Source: Silene noctiflora (Eukaryota; Streptophyta; Magnoliopsida; Caryophyllales; Caryophyllaceae). From it: DNA of 39,323 bases. Positions 11,579 through 20,083 of this stretch are shown piece by piece; position 1 is the stretch's first letter; each line of letters begins with the position of its first letter. The notes beneath the pieces were generated by a model. It made no database searches. It was not told the DNA's origin and was given only the letters and a program-made list of their open reading frames with translations. The position numbers were made by a program, and so were the translations under genes. The DNA lies in NCBI GenBank assembly GCA_009801015.1, contig VHZZ01001505.1, positions 72,604 through 111,926 of the forward strand. Direction: 5' to 3'.

Positions 11579-11764
11579 CTATGTTACTCGGATACTTTAC
11601 TTAGTTGCCGTATTCCGTATCCGATACGTATTTTGTCGGATACGATACGACACTTTGATACTTCATTTTAGACCAAAATATTGAAAATTTCGCACAAAAT
11701 AGCCGTATCAGATACTCCGATACGTATTTTGTCGGATACAAGTAGACGAGTCCGAGTAACATAG
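11579..11764. mobile_element. hAT-type MITE (186 bp)
   Basis: Perfect 14-bp inverted termini CTATGTTACTCGGA / TCCGAGTAACATAG are flanked by an exact 8-bp target duplication ATTCAGTT (11571-11578 and 11765-11772). The interior repeats TCCGATACGTATTTTGTCGG, a motif found twice. The short ORF across it is meaningless. The element sits about 28 bp from the predicted 3' splice site of the PI4K leader intron. Confidence 0.85.
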
Positions 11765-12132
11765 ATTCAGTTTTCAGCATTCGCAAAATACTAGTCTTTA
11801 ATGCTTTTCATCTTATGATAAAACAGAATGTATACTTGATATAAGAAGTAGAAATTTGTTTGGGTGACAAGGTAGGAAGTCAGTTCACGAGAATTTCACC
11901 TTACCAAGGGAGAGTAGTCGAATAAAAGCTCGTGTGCATTGTCACTTCCCCCATTTTTACAAAATAAACGTCAAATCAAACTAATCTCCTCTTAATCAAA
12001 CAAACAATCACTTAATCCAGTGACAACCAAAAAACCACTAAATCTCAATTACTTGCATTACTATGGCAACTACGGAATAGTATTTTTAATCACAAACAAA
12101 CTTAAACATCTAGTATTCTCAAGAACAAGATG

Positions 12133-12690
12133 AATGACTAACGAAATCTTATCTCAAATCCAAAAAAAAAAACTTTATTCATAATTCACTTGATCGCATA
12201 TTTTATCCAGTGAATCCCTAAAAAACTTTATTTCGTCCTATCTTAAAAACAACAATCTATGCTACTACCTAATTTGTCATCTCCTTGCTAATCTTCTCTA
12301 TCGCAAATGACTAAACTTCTGAATCTTACCTCAAATTCAAATAATATTTATTTATAACTCATTTGAGGGCACATCTTTCATTCACTAAATCACTAATCAC
12401 TCAAAAATTTACTTCTACCTATGTTAAAAACAACAATCTACGCTATCTAGTTTGTCATCTCCTCATTATTCTCCATCACAAATGACTAAACTTTGAATCT
12501 TGTCTCAAATCCAAATATGAAGTAATATATATTCGTAACTCATTTGATCACATATTTCATTCACTGAATCATCAATCACTCAGAACTTTACTTCTTCGTA
12601 TCTTAAAGCAACACAATCTATGCTATCTAGTTTGTCATCTCCTTTTCGTTCTTCTCTAAGGCGAATGACTTAAACCTCTGATTTCGGTCA
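12133..12690 (-). repeat. Threefold ~175-bp tandem repeat in the PI4K leader intron
   Basis: AATGACTAA-type starts recur at 12133, 12306, 12481 and 12664 (spacing 173, 175, 183). Each unit contains CTCAAATYCAAA, ACTCATTTGATCACAT-like, CACT(G)AATC...CACTC, AACAACAATCTATGCTA and TTTGTCATCTCCT phrases in the same order. The fourth copy is only a start. Copies are diverged, so the array is not recent. Confidence 0.8.
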
Positions 12691-13420
12691 GCCTTAAACC
12701 TCTGATTCCGGTCCTTAGGCTAACCTAACACTAGTCAGGAATCGCGTAAAAATTCAAGTTTCCGGTGCACCTTAATTCATCGACCTAAACCTCAAACTAA
12801 ACATTATTTCGCCAAAAACTAAAATAATCAATCTCACTTCCATAAACACTATCAAAACACGAAACATTAACTCAAATCATACTTACATTTCAACATAATC
12901 AATCAAACACGTATTTCGTCTACGAATCAATCACCGTTCAATCAATCACGCGATACCTTAAGAAATAAAAATGCGATTGATATTCTAACAAACGAAACAT
13001 CACGCTTCAACATTCAACAAAAATCATCATAATTAACCTAAAATCACCAGAAAAACTACTAAATTCATCGTAAATTTCAATCAATTAAACGCGATTAATC
13101 CAGCAATTAGAAAAAAAGTAAAATGTGGATGAATAAATCAACTTACTTAGGGAAAATACAGCAAATGAAACTCGTAGCTGAAAAAACCTGCAAAAAAAAT
13201 CAAACAAATCTACAAAAAATAATCCATGAACATTTGTTTTTTTTTTTCTTTTAAAACTATGATTTTTAAGTATTCATATGAATTTACTGTATCATGTTAG
13301 AGTGAAATGATTGTCGTCAGAACTTTAATTTCCAGGAATATTTAGAGAGAGAAAGAGAGTGTGAGAACGAAGAAAAGTGAAGCTCCGTTAAAAGAAGAGT
13401 ATGTTGATTATTTGTCTCAT

Positions 13421-13427
13421 ATTTATA
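13421..13427 (-). promoter_or_regulatory. Probable TATA box of the PI4K gene
   Basis: On the minus strand the sequence reads CAGTATAAATATGAG. About 30 bp downstream it enters a CT-rich leader (CACTCTCTTTCTCTCTCTAAA, near 13340-13370), typical of plant transcription starts. Placement relative to the leader is plausible but no transcript evidence is available. Confidence 0.4.
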
Positions 13428-14292
13428 CTGTTGGACCCACCTTGTAACGTCTTTCTTGTGTTATGTTTTTTTAAGTAAGACCGAATTTTCAAATCGTTGT
13501 ATATTTGTGAGGTATCGGTTTGATGTATTTCTCGACGCTTTTAATTTGGGTTATTGGAAAAAGAGTATTTTTGTGTTGTTAAGACAAAGTTAAAGGCGTA
13601 TATTTGAATTTCATATATATCTACACGTGAGTGTTCCACATAGATAAAAATGAGACACTTTATCATAGGTTTTAGACTTGAACTTTTCTGAACTTATAAA
13701 ATAGACTTTTTCTCCTCTATTTGGGTGTGACTAAGACCCATTTGTATGATTTAACAGTAACATGAGTAAATAATGACCTCAAACATCCAATTTCGCAATT
13801 TAGGAGAGTTATTGAAATATTGAGTTATTGAGATAATGTTGTTGTTATTGTTAAATACTCCCTCCAATCTACACCAAACTCCCCACTTACTAAATTTGGG
13901 TCATCCACACCAAACTCCCCATTTCCCTTTTTGGCAAATAAAATGACCAAATGATCCTTGTAACCACTACATATTTACATTTATGCCTTCAACTTAACCA
14001 TTACAATTGGACCCACCCACCCACCTAATAAATTCACTAACCCTAATTAATACACTAACCGGCCCAATTAAATACCCACCCACCCACCTAATCTTTCCCT
14101 CCAAACCCTAATCTCCCAACTACCCCCCACTTCTGGATCCTTCTTAATTCATTCAAACCTTTCATCTCCCTATACTCTCTCTNTCTCCCTCATACTCCGT
14201 ATCTCTCATATCCCTCATAACTCCCCCATCTCTCTCTAGTCTCTCTATCTCCCCCTTCTGGATCCATCTCTTATTCATCTAATCCCCCTCAT

Positions 14293-14805
14293 TTGTCTAT
14301 GTTCTCTTTATCTCCCTCGTCTCTTTCTATCAGCATGTCTACGTCTCCGTCTCAAATAAAAGGCGAAAGATATGATTGTTCTTTAACCTGTCTTTCTTGC
14401 TCATTGAATCATTTCAATCTGGGTAGTTATTGTGATTACTGTGCGATGATTGATGGTTCTTGTGGCGATTCTCCTACTCTTCTTACCCTGGTACCTGATT
14501 CCATTGATCCTCATGATTTGGGTACAGAGGTTGGAGAAACCGAGTACCCATAAGAGGTTCCCAAGACGCCTGAGTCTGAGAACCTCACTGAGAAGGTTTC
14601 TGATCCTCCTCAGAGGTCTATTGTGTCAGGTGAAGGCGGTTGTAGTTCTTCTGATCCTTGAAAGGACTTTGACTTTAACTATCATTATGTGGACTACGAT
14701 CTTCCTGAGAACAAGGAAATGTTCAAAATTTTGTGTTACATGATGCCTAGATTTCGTAAACATTGGCCTGATTCTAAAGCGGATTGGTTGTCTTCTCATC
14801 TCTAA
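14293..14805 (+). pseudogene. Unknown ORF inside the mariner-like element, interrupted by two stops
   Basis: From the ATG at 14293 (or the internal ATG at 14335) one frame runs 171 codons to TAA 14803-14805. It is broken by TAA at 14551-14553 and TGA at 14659-14661 with no frameshift. Both could arise by a single C-to-T change (from CAA and CGA). The N-terminal part has clustered cysteines (YDCSLTCLSCS, then YCDYCAM), suggesting a small metal-binding fold. The middle is acidic and rich in Ser, Pro and Glu, and the end is aromatic and basic (MMPRFRKHWPDSKADW). A CT-rich leader with GGATCC-containing repeats precedes it (14130-14290). I do not recognise the protein. It faces the transposase remnant. 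It could be a captured host gene or an accessory element protein. Confidence 0.5.
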
Positions 14806-14925
14806 ACTCTTTTATTTTACGTATTGTTTGATTTTTATATGGTTTTTGTGTGTAATGCATGTTGTTTGTGATTTATTGATGTAGAAGTCTTAGATCTAGT
14901 AGTTTAATGCATTTTGTAGCTTCAT

Positions 14926-15548
14926 CTTCTATTTCTAAGCATGTTTGAATTAGATATGTTTGTTGTTAAGCAAGTTCTGGTTATGTATACTGTTTTTAAT
15001 CACGTTTCAGTAACATACTTTGTTTTTTTAAAGCATGACTTTTACCATGTCGTTATGTCTACTGTGTTTTTCATCTGCTGACATGATGATTTTGTGAACT
15101 GTTGTTATCTGTTACTCTTCTTCTATTTTTAAGCCTGTTTCAATTAGATCTCTTTGTTGTTAAGTAAGTTGTGGTTATGTATACTGTTTTTAATCATGTT
15201 TCAGTTTGATACTTTGTTGTTTTAAAGCATGACTTTTACCATGTTGTCAACTGTTGTTATTTGTTGTTCATCTTTGTTTTTTAGGCATGACTAAGTTAGA
15301 TTTGTGTATTTCATGTGCTTACTTGCTGCTTTTGTCTTCTGTTGTTGTCTGTTATTCTTGTTGTTTAAAGCATGTCTGACTTAGATCAATTGTTCTTAGC
15401 ATACTGTACTTATATCAATTGTTGTTGTCTGTTATTCCTCTTTATTTGGTTTTGATCAATTGTTTTTATCATACTGTATTGAGGATCAATTGTTGTTGTC
15501 TGTTATTCCTCTTTGGTTTTGATCTGCTGAATTGTTGCTGTTGTCACT
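14926..15548. repeat. Tandem repeats of two kinds up to the assembly gap
   Basis: A 194-bp unit is duplicated (TTCTATTTYTAAGC at 14931/15125, with GTTATGTATACTGTTTTTAA and AAAGCATGACTTTTACCATG in both). Further right, a 71-bp unit repeats ATCAATTGTTGTTGTCTGTT (15414 and 15485). The sequence is T-rich and non-coding and lies inside the mariner-like element. The gap starts within it, so collapsed repeats are the likely reason for the gap. Confidence 0.75.
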
Positions 15549-15913
15549 NNNNNNNNNNNNNNNNNNNNNNNNNNNNNNNNNNNNNNNNNNNNNNNNNNNN
15601 NNNNNNNNNNNNNNNNNNNNNNNNNNNNNNNNNNNNNNNNNNNNNNNNNNNNNNNNNNNNNNNNNNNNNNNNNNNNNNNNNNNNNNNNNNNNNNNNNNNN
15701 NNNNNNNNNNNNNNNNNNNNNNNNNNNNNNNNNNNNNNNNNNNNNNNNNNNNNNNNNNNNNNNNNNNNNNNNNNNNNNNNNNNNNNNNNNNNNNNNNNNN
15801 NNNNNNNNNNNNNNNNNNNNNNNNNNNNNNNNNNNNNNNNNNNNNNNNNNNNNNNNNNNNNNNNNNNNNNNNNNNNNNNNNNNNNNNNNNNNNNNNNNNN
15901 NNNNNNNNNNNNN
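15549..15913. other. Assembly gap of 365 Ns
   Basis: An uninterrupted run of N. Reading frames drawn across it have no meaning. Right of it, two 49-bp-spaced copies of ATGCCA(C/T)CCCAAT...GGTTAA(G/T)GAGGCA (15916 and 15965) show that repeats continue. Other single Ns stand at 14182, 16262, 16265, 16274, 16369 and 16463. Confidence 0.99.
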
Positions 15914-16060
15914 ATATGCCACCCCAATCTATGATTGGTTAAGGAGGCAGTAATTGAGCAATTCATGCCATCCCAATAATAGTTTGGTTAATGAGGCATG
16001 AATTGTAAACATTTAAATGTTCTATGATGAGAGGGTTCCTCCCTGAGAGCTCTTGTGCTG

Positions 16061-16489
16061 CTACTTGTTGGAATCATTCAAACTTGGATGAATTGCATTG
16101 GCATGCTTTCGTATTCCGCCTTTCTTCACCCACCGTTGGACAGTACCATAGCCAACCTCAAGTTTCTTTGCAAGTTTGCTGATTGAGCCTCTGTTTTTCA
16201 CTAGCATACTCCTTATCATCTCTCTGTTTATAACCACTTTGGGTGCATTTGTGTTGCCCATNTTNTGACTTGTNAAGTGAATGGCATCTCCATTGGATAT
16301 CTTCTCCTTTGCTCTTGTCCACCATAGCCATATCGTCTTGCGATCGACTCCCCATTTCAAAGAAGCTTNTGTTATTTTGCCTTTGAAGGGGATCAACTTT
16401 GATGAGTTAGCCAACAAGAAGTGGGCAATTTCATCTCTTTGGTTATTCGTCAGATTTTTTTTNCCCCATTTTTTGTTAAGCTTGTTTAA
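16061..16489 (-). pseudogene. Mariner-like transposase, N-terminal DNA-binding part only
   Basis: Reading leftward from about 16489, the translation has the plant MLE start LTNNQRDEIAHFLLANSSK, a first helix-turn-helix (SLKWGVDRKTIWLWWTRAKE), a linker, and a second one (SISKLAKKLEVGYGTVQRWV). It then reaches the characteristic GGIRKHANAIHPSL. The frame stops at 16061. No IHIDEKWF-like motif or other catalytic aspartate context follows in any frame before the gap. No ATG is visible upstream of LTNNQ, and four ambiguous bases fall in the frame. It could bind element ends but cannot cut DNA as seen. Part of the catalytic domain could hide in the gap if the gap is undersized. Confidence 0.7.
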
Positions 16490-17238
16490 GTATTGCTGTA
16501 ATTTATCGTAAAAATAAGTTCTCCTTGTAATAATTCTGATGCTTCTTCTCCTGCTTTTGTAATGCTGTAATTTTTTTATGTATGGCTGTAATTTTTTGAT
16601 GGGATTTAAGTTGTCAGGTTTATATGGTAAGTAGTGCCTAATTTCCCACCCAATTGTTGTATGGCGCCATGTTTAAAATTTTCACCAAATTTTAATTTGG
16701 TTTAGCAGTGAGACCTCCCACTCAATTGCATAATCCATTTCCAGTTTTTTCTTAAGTCATCTTACCATTTCTTAATGCATTGTGGGGTTTCAACATTTTA
16801 TACCCATTTTACCCTTGCTTTTGTGTGTTTTCTTAAAACCTGTGAAAACACCCATGGGGAGTTTGGTGTGAATTTGAGGGAGTATCAATTAATGATGACT
16901 AACTTATAGTCCATAGTTTTACAAGTGACCAATTGTATTGTGACATCAGTAAATAATGACATCACATATCTTCTTTCCTTGTAATTTAGGGGAGTTATTG
17001 AGAAATTGGAATAATGTTGTAATTGTTATATATCAGTAAATAATGACTAACACCACCTACAAATAATTCCTCCTTTTTCCTTAGTTTTTGTGTCAAAAAC
17101 AAAGGTAAACAAATGACCAACACGGATGAACTAATCCATAGTGTTACAAGTGATCAATTTTACTGCGACATCAGTAAATAATGACATCAAATACCCTCTT
17201 CCTCGCAATTTAGAAGAGTCGTCAAGGCATTGGAATAA

Positions 17239-17444
17239 CACAAATTCTCATTGAAGGCGGGCACTATCCGTCACAAGCTGGAGATGGATAATGTTACTCT
17301 CATAATATGCAAGTGACACTATCCATGGGATGCTTCATTTCCCCCCACCCACCGCACTTGCCCTCCCACTTGTTTTATCGTGAGAGAGACATTATTCATC
17401 TCCAACTTGTAACGGATAGTGTCCCTCACAAACAAGATACTTTG
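17239..17444. mobile_element. Mutator-type MITE (206 bp)
   Basis: Long imperfect inverted termini of about 75 bp each share CACTATCCGT, ACAAG, TGGAGATG and ATAATGT. They are flanked by an exact 9-bp duplication TTGGAATAA (17230-17238 and 17445-17453), the Mutator length. The loop is C-rich on the plus strand (CCCCCCACCCACCGCACTTG). No coding sequence. Confidence 0.8.
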
Positions 17445-17453
17445 TTGGAATAA

Positions 17454-18592
17454 TATTGTTATGACCAACTTATAATCCATAGTTTTACCAAGTGACCAAT
17501 TGTTTCAACAATACTAGGAATGAAGTACTATAAGTGGTACTATACTTGATGACTTGGATGAAGTACTATAAATGATAGTACATTTTTGGTGAGAGGGTGA
17601 TTATGATGGGATTTAGTCGTATTTGGTTTGGTACATTACTACTTACTCAAACGTATGTTTCTTCTTTTTGAAAGTGTGAAAAAGAGGGGTAGATGATGAT
17701 GATAAATCTAGTGTTATTACTCATATTGGTTGTGAATTGAAGTGTATCCTTGTGTATATGTTTGGGTTTTTATTGTTGTTATATGCATCAAATTGCTTTC
17801 CATTTTTTCTTCATAATACGCGAATTTTGTGAATACATTTTGGAAAATTAATCGGGTTTGTGTACCTAATTCGCACTCAAATGGATTATCTAAGTAGACT
17901 TGACTGCATCCCGATCTGACTTGAACGATTTTGTACCTACTAACGATTATCTCTGTACTACTTGGTAATAAAACACCTAAGATGACTCAAATAACAAATG
18001 ACCCGATTGTAGGTGTTTCTTCAAAATCTACCTTGATAGCTTTTTTTTTTTACAGCAGTAAAAATAATGTTTACACACTAGTAGTACGACTCTCGAAGAC
18101 GTACATACATATTACATCGTTGAAATTAAAAGTACAATATCTTATTAATAGACTAACGAGAGATGAGATGTCGGGTAACATGTTAGTCGAGTATGGTAGC
18201 TTGGACATCGCACATCTCCATGGCACGAGACTTCCAAAGACCATTGAGACATTTGCTTTGACAAGTGAGAAAAACAGGATGTAATTACGCCACGAGGACG
18301 TAAAAAGGAAATGTCGAACGCAAGCCAAACAAACTTGCCTCTGATGGAGAAAAGACTCCTACCTTAATATCTTGATTTCATCTATATGTTTTAAGTATAT
18401 ACCTACAAATTTTTCCTCCGTTTATTTAATCGTATACTTTTTTTCAAAATCTCTAATATTTTCGATAAAGCATATACAAATAAATGGTAGAGAGGAAGTA
18501 AGATGCATGATTGCATGAACGAGTTCAGATCCTCTTTCATATCTTGTGTCTCACTGCCTTAATCCTAACACTTCATCCTCTTATGATATTTA
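17454..18592. other. Intergenic, no convincing gene
   Basis: It begins with the end of the 226-bp repeat array. GGAATGAAGTACTATAAGTG / GGATGAAGTACTATAAATGA form a ~45-bp direct repeat near 17517-17585. A 117-codon open frame at 17931-18284 has no ATG start and no recognisable domain. The rest is AT-rich. Confidence 0.5.
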
Positions 18593-18681
18593 CTCTCTCT
18601 CTTCCAATCATTTGTTTGTCTTTGATTAAAATACTCCCTCAAAACAAATAAAAAGACAAACAAATAATTAAGATAAAGAAG
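18593..18681. mobile_element. Stowaway MITE (89 bp)
   Basis: Termini CTCTCTCTTCCAATCATTTG and (reverse) CTTCTTTATCTTAATTATTT both continue into GTTTGTCTTT. The flanking TA is at 18591-18592 and 18682-18683. The right TA is also the left TA of the next element. Confidence 0.75.
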
Positions 18682-18683
18682 TA

Positions 18684-18942
18684 CTTCCTTCATTCAACTT
18701 CACTCTACCAATTTCATTTTTGCATACTATTCACAATTAAACATTCAATTGCAAATTTCTCTCAATACATAAGTGGAAATATATTCATGTGGGATCTTGT
18801 TTAATTTGTCTTTACGAGTACATTAAAAATATCTAACTTTTATAATTTTTGCAAATACGTAGCTAAACGATATTTACCGCGTAAAACACGCGTTGACAAA
18901 CGTGAAAAAGCAAAGTGGTAGAGTGAAGTTGAATGGAGGAAG
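18684..18942. mobile_element. Stowaway MITE (259 bp), abutting the previous one
   Basis: Inverted termini CTTCCTTCATTCAACTTCAC and (reverse) CTTCCTCCATTCAACTTCAC both run on into TCTACCA, with one mismatch in 27. TA duplications are at 18682-18683 and 18943-18944. This is a different Stowaway family from the 89-91-bp elements in the window. Confidence 0.85.
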
Positions 18943-18944
18943 TA

Positions 18945-19554
18945 ATACTTATTCTTAGTGTCTAATGCTTATGAGTTAAATTGAGTCAGACTCGGAGAAA
19001 TAGTAGGACATAAGATGAAACACAAAAATGGGATGGGATGGTAGATCCGCACTCAAATAAGGCATGCACAATTGCACATCTTAAAAACCACACCCATACA
19101 CCCATGAAAAGCAGCAAACACTCCTCTCAACCTAATTTGAATTGATCAATATCAATTTGCCAAATGGGGAAAGACTCATAGGAGAAGATAAAGGGATAAA
19201 GAGAAGCTTCATAGGGTTCATGATGCAGGGAGCACATCCCCCTGGTCCCTCTTACAGCCTTATTTCACTACTATCATCATATTTTTGTCCATACTTTGAT
19301 GGGGTTCATGCACTTTTTCCTTTGGAATCACTCATATTATTGTTTCCTACTATGCTCTGAATTCAAATTTTTAGGGAGCTTCTAACCTTGAGACAAAGGC
19401 CGAGTTTATACATCGTATGCCTAAAATGCATAAACCAGCTAGTCGGGTTTTTGGGTGGCTATCCGAGTATTTCTTAATAGGAGGGGATTAGGAATCTATA
19501 CATGTATTTCGATAATTGTAGGATTGTGGGTATCCTAATTTCCTTGTGGAGCTA
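18945..19554. other. Intergenic, one unrecognised short ORF
   Basis: A 72-codon frame at 19142-19360 (start MININLPNGERLIGEDKG) has a plausible hydrophilic N-terminus but resembles nothing I know and has a generic hydrophobic tail. I would not call it a gene without transcript support. The rest shows nothing. Confidence 0.35.
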
Positions 19555-19885
19555 CAGCCAGAAGTACTTTGATTACCTCGGAAACTTTGGCCTTAAAGCA
19601 TCCCGGGACTCGGGCAAGTGCAGAATTTCTGGCTGGTCCATCTCAAGAAGCATACCTGTCAGTCTGTCACTTCTGTTACATTCTCATGCTCTATAGCATC
19701 CACTAGTGTGTACAAGCTTTCTCCTAGCATTGCTCGCTGTTGTTCAGGAGATGAGTTGCTAAAGTAGTAATCGGGACAGGCTGGGCCATTCCAGTATCAC
19801 GTAAAGGCATGCCACCCATGTCATATGCCGGAAGCATAGCTCCAGGAATTGGGACCTCAGACGTGTTACAACCCCGTGGGTATCG
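19555..19885 (-). pseudogene. Poly(A)-binding protein C-terminal (linker plus MLLE domain) fragment, frameshifted
   Basis: On the minus strand three frames together give PABP features in order. First is a proline/methionine linker (VPIPGAMLPAYDMGGMPLRD, MAQPVPITTLAT). A frameshift leads to SSPEQQRAMLGESLYTLVDA. Another shift leads to LTGMLLEMDQPEILHL, the MLLE peptide-binding signature. A last shift leads to KVSEVIKVL. The upstream RRM domains are absent. Cytoplasmic PABPs bind mRNA tails and recruit partners through MLLE; this copy cannot encode that domain intact. It lies about 200 bp beyond the SINAT stop on the same strand. No poly(A) tract is seen, so a fragment duplication is as likely as a processed pseudogene. 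Confidence 0.8.
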
Positions 19886-20083
19886 ACAGTGATCAGATTT
19901 TAACAGAGAAACAATGATTCAAAAAGTCGCCTTGTTATCAGAAGAGGAGTACGAAAAGAAATCAAACGCTACAATAAATATCGAAAAATTCCATTGAAAC
20001 CATGAACCCCATTACACACAATAGTATGAGAGAAACCACGAAGAGAGAACAACAAATGGCAACCAAAATCATGAAAAAAAAAA

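Larger units (their letters stand above)
11523..13400 (-). other. Leader region and probable 5'-UTR intron of the PI4K gene
   Basis: On the minus strand a good donor GTAAGT is at 13146-13141, after ...TATTTTCCCTAA. An acceptor ...GATTGTAG ends at 11550, leaving a short exon of 27 bp before the ATG at 11522. This implies a ~1597-bp leader intron (13146-11550). A further acceptor TTTTTTTTGCAG lies upstream at about 13190-13200, so a second leader intron is possible. The leader intron holds a hAT-type MITE and a threefold tandem repeat. No ORF of note is present. Transcript data would be needed to fix these borders. Confidence 0.45.
13858..16882 (-). mobile_element. Plant mariner-like element (3025 bp, defective)
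   Basis: The left end CTCCCTCCAATCTACACCAA and the right end (reverse strand) CTCCCTCAAATTCACACCAA continue into ACTCCCCA, giving 25 matches over 28 bp. TA duplications are at 13856-13857 and 16883-16884. CTCCCTCC with TA is the plant MLE/Stowaway signature. The core CACACCAAACTCCCCA recurs at 13906-13921, probably a second transposase-binding site. Inside are a minus-strand transposase N-terminus near the right end (16489-16061), an unrelated plus-strand ORF near the left end (14293-14805), a repeat-rich stretch and an N gap. No DDD catalytic motif is visible, so it is probably non-autonomous unless the gap hides more sequence. Confidence 0.85.
13735..17500. repeat. Array of ~226-bp repeats, split by the mariner-like element
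   Basis: CAGTAAATAATGACATCA and its neighbours occur at 16946, 17033 (variant) and 17171. The longer phrase TCCATAGTTTTACAAGTGACCAATT recurs near 16911, 17137 and 17476, with a 226-bp spacing between the first two copies. A further copy (GAGTAAATAATGACCTCAAA ... TTTAGGAGAGTTATTGA) lies at 13763-13820, left of the mariner-like element. The array therefore predates that insertion, and the later Mutator-type MITE at 17239 also inserted into one of its units. Confidence 0.65.

Noticed and set aside
11601-11786. 61-codon minus-strand frame
   Set aside because: It lies across the hAT-type MITE and reads its terminal repeats.
15419-15966. Four long frames crossing the N gap
   Set aside because: They are created by undefined bases; the real flanks are short and repetitive.
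17931-18284. 117-codon plus-strand frame with a phrase loosely like beta-xylosidase (INRLTRDEMSGNMLV)
   Set aside because: It starts at TTG, not ATG. The resemblance covers only about 15 residues and no further family motif follows.
19142-19360. Possible secreted peptide gene (HPPGPSYS phrase)
   Set aside because: No signal peptide at the N-terminus and the phrase matches no known plant peptide family.
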